Positions 17,249 to 24,000 of a stretch of 24,000 bases of DNA are shown piece after piece. The notes beneath the pieces were generated by a model. It saw nothing but the letters and a program-made list of their open reading frames with translations. It was not told the DNA's origin and ran no database searches. How positions within the stretch are numbered: position 1 is the stretch's first letter; every line of letters begins with the position of its first letter. The DNA comes from Ahrensia sp. (GTDB lineage Bacteria > Pseudomonadota > Alphaproteobacteria > Rhizobiales > Rhizobiaceae). A program made the translations under genes and the position numbers. The DNA is taken from NCBI GenBank assembly GCA_002698425.1, contig NZXU01000115.1, forward strand, positions 38,371-62,370, read 5' to 3'.

Positions 17249-17413
17249 TTAGGCGGTCGAGCCGACCTTGGTGCCGATGGCGTCAAACTTGGCATTCAGG
17301 TTCGAGCCGAGCGTGGTTGCGCCGGTGATGATCGCGACGGCGATCAGGGCAGCGATCAGGCCATACTCGATAGCAGTAGCGCCGGACTCGTCTTTCAGAA
17401 AACGTGCAAACAT
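17249..17413 (-). CDS. flp: Flp/PilA major pilin (54 aa)
   Basis: This small gene encodes the Flp-type prepilin, the structural subunit of the Tad pilus. The product is 54 residues. A short leader MFARFLKDESG ends in Gly11, the expected CpaA cut site, followed by A-T-A-I-E-Y with the family Glu (+5, residue 16) and Tyr (+6, residue 17). A hydrophobic helix of about 20 residues (17-36) comes next, then a polar tail ending in GTKVGSTA. The ATG has a good ribosome site, AGGAG, six bases upstream. The stop is TAA. It stands first in the cluster and is followed by a GC hairpin and a strong intrinsic terminator, fitting high pilin expression. It is the only pilin gene visible in the window. Confidence 0.95.
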   Translation of the reverse strand: MFARFLKDESGATAIEYGLIAALIAVAIITGATTLGSNLNAKFDAIGTKVGSTA

Positions 17414-17618
17414 GGTGAGCTCCTATTCTCGTTCACAGCACAGACCGTCGACGCTTCGCTTGGCGCCGATCGGATGGCCGCAACCTACAGACGCCCTGTT
17501 GCCACCTGCTTAAGGAACACGGTTTCCGAAGTGTAAACGCCGCCAAAGCCGCGTGATGGTGAAGAAAGCGTGACCGTGTTCACGACAATTGCAGATGCCG
17601 GTTTGCGCCGGCATGCGG

Positions 17619-20543
17619 TCACATGCCGGACGCCGCGCTGCCGCCTCGCGCAGCCGATTCACGCTGCTTCAGCCAGAACAGCAGGCGAGAGAGCTGCATG
17701 GGACGCGAGTAGAGATATCCCTGCACGCAGGTGCATCCGATCTGCTGCAGCATCTCCAGTTCAGCCTCCGTCTCGACGCCCTCGGCCAAAACCTTGAGGC
17801 CGAGGCTGCGGGCGAGATTGGTGATGGCACTGGTGATCATGACGAGGTCAACGTCGCGGTCAATGCCCGCAACGAGGCTGCGGTCGATCTTGATGCGCTC
17901 CAGCGGGTATTTGCGCAGATTGGCAATCGCGGCGTGACCGGTGCCGAAGTCGTCCAGCTCCAGCGCGAAGCCCGCATCGACGAGGCGGCGGAGGTTCTCG
18001 TCGACATAGGCAGAGCGGTCGTCGAGCAGAGTCGTCTCCAGGATTTCCAGGACCAGCTGGCGGGGCTGCACCGCGAAATGACCGGTAGTCGCCATGATGC
18101 GTTCGACGATCTTCGGGTCGCCAAGCCGGGTGCCCGACATGTTGATGCTTATTCGCGGATCGGGAATGCCCGCTGCGGCCAGTTCGGCGAGCAGAGCGCA
18201 GCTTCTTTCCAGCATGCGCTGGTCGAGCGCGTCCATCAGGTTCGCCTCCTCGGCGGCGAACATGAAATCGGCGGGCGCGAGCAGGCCGCGCCGAGGATGA
18301 TGCCAGCGGATGAGTGCCTCGAACCCGATGATATTGCCGTTGCCGATGTCGTATTGAGGCTGCAGGAACGGCTCGAACTCGTCGCGCACCAGCCCTTCAT
18401 AGATGTCTTGAGCAAGTTCGGCGCTGAGCAGCGCCTTGCTGCGCATGGCGTCCTCGAAGAAATGGAAACGACCGCGCCCTTCCGCCTTCGACTGCTGCAA
18501 GGCGATATCGGCGTCGGTCAGGCGGCGCTGCACGTCGGGTTCGCTGGCCGGCTGCCAGAAGGCGACGCCGATGCTGGCGCCGGTGTGGCAGGTCTTTTCG
18601 CGATAGGGGATCGGCGCGGCAAGGCGGCTGACAAGGCGGTCGGCCATGCGGGCTATGTCCGCGTCGCTGCCCGCATCGGCGCAGACGACGACGAACTCGT
18701 CGCCGCCAACGCGCGCCACCATGTCGTCGCCGCGCGTCGCCTTGCGCAGCACCGACGCGCAATATTGCAGCACGTGATCGCCGGCGTCGTGGCCGATCGC
18801 GTCATTGACCGATTTGAACTTGTCGAGGTCGACATGCATGAACGCGACCCGCGTCGTCGCGTCGGCGCGCAGGGCGATCTCCTCGAGATGGGCCGCAAGA
18901 CCGCGCCGGTTGGCGAGCCCGGTCAGCGGATCCGTCTGGGCCGCATGCTGGAGCTTCTCCTGGCGCTCGCGCGCATCGGTGATGTCGATGCCGAAGCCGA
19001 CATAGCCGCCATCGCTCGTCTGGTCATTGTATGAGCGGATCCAGCGACCGTCGCCCAGCTGGTACTCGCGTTCCGTGTGACCGGTGGCGCGCGCCCCCAT
19101 CACCGTGTCGACGATTTGCTGTTCCGTGCCGGGATAACTTGTCCGTTTGCTCTGGCGCACACCGTGACGCAGGGCGTCCTCGTAGGTAATGCCGAGCTTC
19201 AGGAAGGAGGGATCGGCGAAATGTTCGCGGTATCGCTGGTTGAAGAGGACCAGCCGATCGTCCTCGTCATAGAGCCAGAACGCCGCCGGCAGGGCGTTGA
19301 TCGCGTCGACGAGGCGCTGCTCTGCCCGCTCCGCCCGGGCCAGGCTTTCCAGATGGTCGGTGATGTCGATGCGCAGGCCGACCATGCCGCCGTCCGGCGT
19401 GCGCCGCTCGACGATGCGGATCCAGCGCCCGCTGGCCAGCTGCTGATCGACGCCCCGTTCCAGTGAACGATGCGCCGCCAGCCGGTTCGCCAGCCATTCC
19501 TCCTCGCGCCCTTTGGCGTCCGCATATTCGCCGTGTTCCAGGCCGTAGCGCAGAATGTCCTCGAAACGGGCGCCTTCGACGATCGCGGGCGCGCTCTTTG
19601 CGTAGATTTCCCGATAGCGCTCGTTGCAGATGACGAGGCGGTCATCGGCGTCATAGAGGACGAAGCCGTCCGGCAGCGTTTCGATGGCCGACACCAGGCG
19701 CTGCCGGGCGGCCTGCGCCTGATCCTCGGCACGTTTGCGCTCGGTGATGTCGAGGACGAAGGTGACGAGCCGGGTCGGGTCGCCAGGCGCCATCTGGACG
19801 TGGATATCCACATCGTAATAGCTGCCGTCCTTGCGGCGGTAGCGGCCTTCCATGCGCCGGAGCTTCTGCTCGCCGTTGAGAAGCGAACGGTTCTTCTCCT
19901 TGATGGCGTCAAGGTCGAGCGCCGGGTTGATGTCGGCAACCGTCATCTCGCGCATTTCGTCGAGCGTGTAGCCGAGGTTCTCGCGGGCACCGCGATTGGC
20001 ATAGAGGAATTTCAGGCTGGCGGCGTCGAGCACGTGGATTTCGTTGAGCGATCCCTCGAGCATCTGGCCCATCAGGCTCGCCTCGCGCAGCCGCTCGGCG
20101 GCCGCCTTGCGCTCGGTGATGTCGATGCCGATGGTGACGAAGCCGGTCAGCCGGCCGTCATCGTCATGGACGGGGCGGATATCGAGGTCGATCCAGTAGG
20201 TCTCGCCGAACCTGTTCTTGTTGAGCATCTCGCAGGTGATGCCCTCGCCGGCGGCCTCGGTGCGTTCGAGTTCGCGCATCGCCGCGGGATCGTTGCCCTC
20301 GGCGCGGAGGAACTCGGACGGCTTGCGGCCGACGATCTCTTCCAGCTTGTAGCCGGTCTTTTCGCAAAAGGCGGCGTTCGCCCATTCGATGCGGCGTTCG
20401 GGATCGGTCAGCGTGACATAGGCTGTCGTGTGCTCGGCGACCGCGCCGAGCTTCGCCTGGAATGCGTCACTGCCTGTGTTTTTATCGCGTCTTGCCGCCA
20501 ACGCCTCGTCCACTCCTGCCGGCGTCGCACTGGCGCGCGGCAT
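17619..20543 (-). CDS. PAS-PAS-PAS-PAS-GGDEF-EAL c-di-GMP protein
   Basis: This 974-residue soluble sensor protein is predicted to make and/or break the second messenger c-di-GMP. Four PAS domains lie at about 30-145, 160-270, 283-396 and 410-524; the first two end in the PAC motif 'DITERK'. PAS3 and PAS4 resemble each other ('DDRLV..N.RYRE' in both) and look duplicated. The GGDEF domain (about 530-695) has intact GGDEF (613-617) and a canonical inhibitory site RGDD (604-607) five residues ahead. The EAL domain (about 715-955) keeps EAL (742-744), N801, DDFGTG (864-869), K885 and EGVE (921-924). Both activities are therefore possible. No membrane segment is seen, so the ligand is probably cytoplasmic. 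It is transcribed away from the tad cluster's far side, in the same direction as the pilin gene, 205 bases upstream of it. Confidence 0.93.
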   Translation of the reverse strand: MPRASATPAGVDEALAARRDKNTGSDAFQAKLGAVAEHTTAYVTLTDPERRIEWANAAFCEKTGYKLEEIVGRKPSEFLRAEGNDPAAMRELERTEAAGEGITCEMLNKNRFGETYWIDLDIRPVHDDDGRLTGFVTIGIDITERKAAAERLREASLMGQMLEGSLNEIHVLDAASLKFLYANRGARENLGYTLDEMREMTVADINPALDLDAIKEKNRSLLNGEQKLRRMEGRYRRKDGSYYDVDIHVQMAPGDPTRLVTFVLDITERKRAEDQAQAARQRLVSAIETLPDGFVLYDADDRLVICNERYREIYAKSAPAIVEGARFEDILRYGLEHGEYADAKGREEEWLANRLAAHRSLERGVDQQLASGRWIRIVERRTPDGGMVGLRIDITDHLESLARAERAEQRLVDAINALPAAFWLYDEDDRLVLFNQRYREHFADPSFLKLGITYEDALRHGVRQSKRTSYPGTEQQIVDTVMGARATGHTEREYQLGDGRWIRSYNDQTSDGGYVGFGIDITDARERQEKLQHAAQTDPLTGLANRRGLAAHLEEIALRADATTRVAFMHVDLDKFKSVNDAIGHDAGDHVLQYCASVLRKATRGDDMVARVGGDEFVVVCADAGSDADIARMADRLVSRLAAPIPYREKTCHTGASIGVAFWQPASEPDVQRRLTDADIALQQSKAEGRGRFHFFEDAMRSKALLSAELAQDIYEGLVRDEFEPFLQPQYDIGNGNIIGFEALIRWHHPRRGLLAPADFMFAAEEANLMDALDQRMLERSCALLAELAAAGIPDPRISINMSGTRLGDPKIVERIMATTGHFAVQPRQLVLEILETTLLDDRSAYVDENLRRLVDAGFALELDDFGTGHAAIANLRKYPLERIKIDRSLVAGIDRDVDLVMITSAITNLARSLGLKVLAEGVETEAELEMLQQIGCTCVQGYLYSRPMQLSRLLFWLKQRESAARGGSAASGM

Positions 20544-20587
20544 AGCGGGCCCAGTTTTCCCGCGGAATTTCCATAAACCGCAAGCGG

Positions 20588-20602
20588 TTAAAGCGGGCTA
20601 AA
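20588..20602 (-). promoter_or_regulatory. Weak CtrA-like box before the GGDEF-EAL gene
   Basis: On the minus strand this reads TTTA, seven bases, TTAA followed by CC, one mismatch from TTAA-N7-TTAA. It stands 44 bases before the ATG. A chance match is quite possible. Confidence 0.25.
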
Positions 20603-20621
20603 TGCCGAAACCGGCATATAT

Positions 20622-20649
20622 CGGGAGCCGCGGAGCGGCGCGGCTCCCG
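20622..20649 (-). terminator. Hairpin after the SH3b gene, possible terminator
   Basis: CGGGAGCCGCG, loop GAGCGG, CGCGGCTCCCG forms an 11-base-pair stem six bases past the SH3b stop codon. No T-run follows on the minus strand, so it is either a weak terminator or an mRNA-end stabiliser. A smaller hairpin ATGCCG-AAAC-CGGCAT lies at 20602-20617. Confidence 0.4.
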
Positions 20650-20655
20650 GCCGAG

Positions 20656-21498
20656 TCAGCGGCGAATGAAGGTCTTGTAGACGTAGCCCTGCAGGCCGTC
20701 ATGGGTGACGGCGCACCAATGGGTGCAGTTTTCCTCGGCGAGCAGTTCGGCATTGGCCGGGATGATCTCGAGGATCTCGGATTCATTGTCGGGTCCTGAG
20801 CGCAGATTGACATATTTGTCGGCCTGGGCGGGCGTGAGCGGCTTGCCGTCGGGCGCAAAGGCCGCCGCCGGATCGTCGGCGGACGCGGCGGCCATCCGGT
20901 CCGGCTCGGGCGGCTGGCTCTCGTCGGCCATCATCGCCTCCAGCTTCGCGGCCTCTTCGGCGGTGTCGGCGACGGCGACCGGCTCGCCCGGCGACAGGAT
21001 GGAGGCTGTCTCGGCGGCATCGATGCCGTTCGGCGGGAGGTCGGCCGGCACGGCGGCAAGCGCCGGTTCAGCCGGAGCGGCGACGTCCTCTCTACCCGTG
21101 CCCGGATCGGCATCGGCGACCAAAACGGCTTCGCTTTCCGGAAACAGCGAGGCGCGTGAGGCCGGTTCGGCATCGACGGCTTCACGGACGGCCGGCGGGG
21201 CGGCGATGTCGCGCGGTTCGGCCATCTGCTCGGACTTCGGCTCCGCCATCGGTTCCGACATGGCCGCGGTGCGCGCCGCCGGCTGCGCGGCTTCGGGCGC
21301 GGCGCTGGCCTCAACCGCGGGCGCCGCCGCGCCGTCGTCCAGCTTCCACACCGCGATGCCGGCGCCTGCCGCGCCGCCGATCACGGCGAGGATGGCGAGC
21401 GCGGCGACCTGTCCCGCAACCTTCTTCCAGGCGGCCGAGCTCCTCTGCCCGGTCTCGATCCATTCGCCCCTGCCCTGTTCTTCCCACGTGATACTCAT
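20656..21498 (-). CDS. Membrane-anchored protein with C-terminal SH3b domain
   Basis: This 280-residue protein is of unknown specific function. From the ATG at 21498 (MSITWEEQ, with GGGGTG before it) it has a short cytoplasmic N-terminus, one membrane helix (about 26-50, very Ala/Gly-rich), a long periplasmic linker (about 51-215) rich in Ala, Pro, Glu and Met, and a bacterial SH3 domain (about 222-280) with the typical 'VNLRSGP' and 'GYVYKTFI' motifs. Two cysteines in 'CTHWC' may form a disulfide. SH3b domains usually bind peptidoglycan, so a wall-linked envelope protein is a fair guess; no catalytic domain is present. The frame continues upstream to 21609 but lacks a good start there. It lies 112 bases before the GGDEF-EAL gene with a hairpin between. 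Confidence 0.8.
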   Translation of the reverse strand: MSITWEEQGRGEWIETGQRSSAAWKKVAGQVAALAILAVIGGAAGAGIAVWKLDDGAAAPAVEASAAPEAAQPAARTAAMSEPMAEPKSEQMAEPRDIAAPPAVREAVDAEPASRASLFPESEAVLVADADPGTGREDVAAPAEPALAAVPADLPPNGIDAAETASILSPGEPVAVADTAEEAAKLEAMMADESQPPEPDRMAAASADDPAAAFAPDGKPLTPAQADKYVNLRSGPDNESEILEIIPANAELLAEENCTHWCAVTHDGLQGYVYKTFIRR

Positions 21499-21646
21499 CG
21501 ATACACCCCGTTTGATACTTCCCTGTTCGTGGCGGCGGCCTCGTTGGCGGGTCGCGCGCCGGGTCACCTGACAGTCACAGTCGGGCGGGAATCGGACGGG
21601 GCCGGTCATTTTCGATGACTCGGCGAAAGGCGGGCGTGAGGTGGGG

Positions 21647-22534
21647 CTAGTTCTCCGCGACAGCCTCCCGCACGAACCGCGCCATGACCGGGCCGAGCGT
21701 ATCGACGGGCGAGCCGATCAGCGGGGCGGGCGAGATGTGGTTGTGGCCGGGCATGTAATGCAGATGTGGCCATGCGCCGTTTTCGGCCATCCACGCCTCG
21801 ACCAGATGGGCCGCCTGGCGCTGGAAATGCGGCGGGTCGAGTTCGGCGACGGAGAACATCAGCGGCAGCGGGCATGAGGCGAGCGCGGCAAGCGTCGAGT
21901 GGGCGGCGAATTGCGCGGCATCCTCGCCGAAATAGGCGTCCTCGAAGGTGCGGCGGTCGTGGCGGGTGAAATCGTAGAGGCCGGACATCAGCACCGCGCC
22001 GGCGACCGCTTCATGCACCGGGCCGGCGTGGCCGGCGAGATAGTCGGCGACATTGATCGCCCCCGCCGACGCGCCGGCGAGGATGATGTGGGGCGATGTC
22101 CCGAACAGGGTCTCGGCGTTGTCCGTGACATGGGCGATGGCGGCAGCGACATCCTGCGCGCCGGACGGCCATCTGGCGTCGGGCAGGATGCGGTAGGTCA
22201 TCGCGACCGCCGCGAAACCCTCCGACGCGGCCCACTGGCCGATATTGGCGAAGAAGGGCTTGCCCTCGCCGCCCTTGTCGCCGCCGGCGAAACCTCCGCC
22301 ATGGACGAAGAGGAAGAGGGTTTCGGCCGGTTCGCCGCCCGCCGGGCGGTAGAGATCGAGCCGGTTGCGCGGGTGCGGGCCGTAGGCGATGTCCCAGGTC
22401 GCGCGCGTCACCGCCGGGTCGAGCGCGGCGGCGAGCGGGGTGATCACCCGGTAGGTGGCCTGGACGAGGTCCGGGTTCAGCACCGCGCCGAGCGGGCGCA
22501 ACGGGGCGAGCGGGTCGGGGTGGAACGGCATCAT
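21647..22534 (-). CDS. Alpha/beta hydrolase, HSL-type esterase
   Basis: This 295-residue hydrolase of the hormone-sensitive lipase type acts on an unknown, probably short-chain ester or amide. The oxyanion motif HGGGF is at 78-82, the nucleophile Ser156 lies in GASAG (154-158), and Asp233 ('AELDPP') and His266 or His264 ('GHNHIS') complete the triad. No signal peptide is seen, so it is probably cytoplasmic. A ribosome site GAGAGGA precedes the ATG at 22534; a second ATG follows directly. It lies 12 bases after the flavin oxidoreductase gene, so both are almost surely one operon. Such pairing fits a small degradative pathway in which an oxidised substrate is then hydrolysed, but the compound cannot be named. 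Confidence 0.88.
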   Translation of the reverse strand: MMPFHPDPLAPLRPLGAVLNPDLVQATYRVITPLAAALDPAVTRATWDIAYGPHPRNRLDLYRPAGGEPAETLFLFVHGGGFAGGDKGGEGKPFFANIGQWAASEGFAAVAMTYRILPDARWPSGAQDVAAAIAHVTDNAETLFGTSPHIILAGASAGAINVADYLAGHAGPVHEAVAGAVLMSGLYDFTRHDRRTFEDAYFGEDAAQFAAHSTLAALASCPLPLMFSVAELDPPHFQRQAAHLVEAWMAENGAWPHLHYMPGHNHISPAPLIGSPVDTLGPVMARFVREAVAEN

Positions 22535-22546
22535 CTATCCTCTCGA

Positions 22547-23557
22547 TCAGTCAAAGGCCGGCATGACCCGGTCGGAAAACAGTTCGACCGAGCGGATGAC
22601 GGCGTCGACGGGCAGGTCTCCGAAGGCGAACCAGGAGACGAGATAGTTGGTGCCGCAGCGCTCGACCTCCTCCAGCACGTAGTCGCGGACGGTCTCCGGC
22701 GAGCCGGCGATGCCGTTCCTGGCCGCCTCCAGCTGCTCCCAGCTTTCGGGATAGAGATCGGTCATCGGCACGGCGCGGCCGGCATCGACCCAGAGCTTGG
22801 CGAAGGAGGCGCGCCATTTCTCGTAGGCGCTGGCGGCGAGGTCCTTCGCCTCGGCATCCGTCTCCGCGACGACGACGTGGCGGCTGACGCCGACCAGCGG
22901 CAGGTCGGCGATGTCGTGGCCCTCCTCCAGCCAGGTTTCGCGGAAGATGTCGGTCAGCGCCCTGACCTGGTCGTCATGGGCGAGCGTGACCGTGTTGGCG
23001 CCGGCGCGGGCGGCCCAGGCGAAGCTCTCGGGCGCGCGGCTGGCGTACCAGAGCTCCGGATAGGGCTGCTGCAGCGGGCGCATCGTCATCGGCACGTCGG
23101 CGAACTCGAAGAACTCGCCCTTGTGGGTGAGCGTGTCGGATTGCAGCGCCTTGAGGATCACCTCGGTCGCCTCGAAATAGCGGCGCTGCTGCTCCTCCAT
23201 CGGCACGCCGTAGAAACCGGCCTCGATGGGCGATGCGCCGCGGCCGATGCCGAGCATGAAGCGGCCGTTCGACATGTGGTCGAGCATGCAGATTTCCTCG
23301 GCCAGGCGCAGCGGATGATAGAGCGGCAGGATGTAGATCAGCGGGCCGATGCGGATGCGCCTCGTGCGCTGGATGACGGCGGAGAGATAGACCGAGGGCG
23401 ACGAGGCGTATCCGAGCGGCGTCGCGTGGTGCTCGGCGACGTGATAGGCATGGATGCCGCAGCGGTCGTATGCCTCGACGATTCTCAGCCGGTTTTCCAG
23501 GTGCCGGCCGAGATCCGGGCCGCTGGCGTCCACATGGTCGAACACGCCGAATTTCAT
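22547..23557 (-). CDS. LLM class flavin-dependent oxidoreductase
   Basis: This 336-residue member of the bacterial luciferase-like superfamily comprises FMN or F420-dependent monooxygenases and oxidoreductases with a TIM-barrel fold. Typical family stretches are visible: 'AYHVAEHH' near 37-44, 'RIRIGPLIYILPLYHPLRLAEE' type barrel strand near 67-88, 'GRFMLGIGRGASPIEAGFYG' near 98-117 and 'PELWYASRAPES' near 167-178. An LLM protein of rhizobia usually uses FMN supplied by a reductase; no reductase gene is present here. The ATG at 23557 has a strong site, GGGGAGG. It heads a two-gene operon with the alpha/beta hydrolase. The substrate is unknown. Confidence 0.88.
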   Translation of the reverse strand: MKFGVFDHVDASGPDLGRHLENRLRIVEAYDRCGIHAYHVAEHHATPLGYASSPSVYLSAVIQRTRRIRIGPLIYILPLYHPLRLAEEICMLDHMSNGRFMLGIGRGASPIEAGFYGVPMEEQQRRYFEATEVILKALQSDTLTHKGEFFEFADVPMTMRPLQQPYPELWYASRAPESFAWAARAGANTVTLAHDDQVRALTDIFRETWLEEGHDIADLPLVGVSRHVVVAETDAEAKDLAASAYEKWRASFAKLWVDAGRAVPMTDLYPESWEQLEAARNGIAGSPETVRDYVLEEVERCGTNYLVSWFAFGDLPVDAVIRSVELFSDRVMPAFD

Positions 23558-23636
23558 GGATTTTTCCTCCCCGCGCGATGCGTGCGCGCGCCTTTTTGAA
23601 AAGGCGGGGCGGCGGCGTCAAGGGGAGCGGGGCGTG

Positions 23637-23834
23637 TCTCCCCCCTTGCGGGGGAGAAAGCAAAAGCTTGGGCTTGGCAGCGCCAAGTCCTTAGCTTTTG
23701 CCAGAGAGGGGGCAAGGTGTCGAAGCAGAAGCGGTCGCGCATATGTTGGACATCGCGACCCCCTCTCTTGTGATTTCCAAGGACTTAGCAAGCTAAGCCC
23801 AGGAAATCACTTTCTCCCCCGCCAAGGGGGAGAT
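23637..23834. repeat. Palindromic intergenic mosaic element (RIME-like)
   Basis: Two related units of about 75 bases face each other. Each has an outer TCTCCCCC...GGGGGAGAAAG arm, an inner hairpin (23661-23700 and 23770-23810) and a GAGAGGGGG arm. A third small hairpin lies in the middle (23733-23760: GGTCGCG with CGCGACC). The inner hairpins share the core GGGCTT-GC-AAGTCC but have different outer stems (CAAAAGCT with AGCTTTTG versus GTGATTTCC with GGAAATCAC), so pairing is kept while sequence differs. This matches the general style of the repeated intergenic mosaic elements of rhizobia, known from family knowledge; copy number cannot be seen from one window. Confidence 0.75.
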
Positions 23835-24000
23835 AGGCGCGCGTCGCTTTCGCCTCGCGCCAAAAACATCGATCTCCGTCATTTTCAAAGAACCCGGGCT
23901 GACAAGCCCGCAAGGCCGACCGGCCGTCCGAGCTTATGCGAGGCCCATGCGGAGGCGTTCCCGCGCAGCGGGAACTGCCGTGAGCTCAAACAAACCGGAA
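23835..24000. other. Gene-free right edge with small hairpins
   Basis: No convincing reading frame or RNA gene is seen in these 166 bases. Two hairpins stand out: CGGGCT-GACA-AGCCCG at 23895-23910 and GTTCCCGC-GCA-GCGGGAAC at 23957-23975. Neither is followed by a T-run on the plus strand. With the palindromic element, this makes 443 bases upstream of the flavin oxidoreductase gene without a gene; that gene's promoter should lie in it, but I cannot point to clear -35/-10 boxes. Confidence 0.5.

Noticed and set aside
17589..19034. 481-residue plus-strand frame opposite the GGDEF-EAL gene
   Set aside because: Shadow frame; the opposite strand codes intact GGDEF and EAL motifs.
21899..23599. 566-residue plus-strand open frame opposite the hydrolase and flavin oxidoreductase
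   Set aside because: It is antisense to two genes with clear active-site motifs and has the biased composition of a shadow frame.
23637..23834. CRISPR array or insertion sequence
   Set aside because: There is no set of regularly spaced direct repeats and no transposase frame; the structure is an inverted pair of short units.

Overview
This 24 kb, GC-rich window looks like chromosome of an alphaproteobacterium of the order Hyphomicrobiales (Rhizobiales). The evidence is gene content and style: a YejABEF-type peptide importer, a complete-looking cpa/tad Flp-pilus locus, CtrA-like TTAA-N7-TTAA boxes in the few AT-rich gaps, and a rhizobial-type intergenic mosaic palindrome near the right end. 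A Phyllobacteriaceae/Mesorhizobium-like genome is my best guess; genus cannot be settled from this sequence alone.

Left part (1-4233, + strand): the 3' end of yejB, then yejE and yejF in an overlapping operon, followed after 20 bases by a glyoxylate/hydroxypyruvate reductase (ghrA-like). The ghrA-like gene runs head-on into a minus-strand group (4230-6895) of leucyl aminopeptidase, a MarR-type regulator and an NlpC/P60 peptidase. The two convergent genes share a TTAA over their stop codons.

Centre (7040-17413): a tight pilus locus. A TadD-like TPR lipoprotein and a MAPEG membrane protein run on the + strand and converge on the main minus-strand cluster. In transcription order this is flp pilin (54 aa, short and easily missed), a strong intrinsic terminator, cpaA, then cpaB-cpaC-cpaD-cpaE-cpaF-tadB-tadC with 4-base overlap to 34-base gaps. 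Together they encode the pilin, its peptidase, the secretin channel with its pilotin-like partner, the localisation ATPase, the assembly motor and the inner-membrane platform. No tadE/tadF/tadG pseudopilin gene is seen here.

Right part (17619-23557, minus strand): a four-PAS GGDEF-EAL protein with both catalytic motifs and the inhibitory site intact, a membrane-anchored SH3b protein, an HSL-type alpha/beta hydrolase, and a luciferase-like flavin oxidoreductase sitting 12 bases upstream of the hydrolase gene. The last 443 bases have no recognisable gene. They hold a roughly 200-base palindromic mosaic repeat with three hairpins, then shorter hairpins.

I did not find a clearly new biological system. 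The observations most worth checking are the possible shared CtrA input to the pilus and c-di-GMP genes, the covarying hairpins of the terminal repeat, and sequence oddities in CpaE, CpaC and the MAPEG protein.
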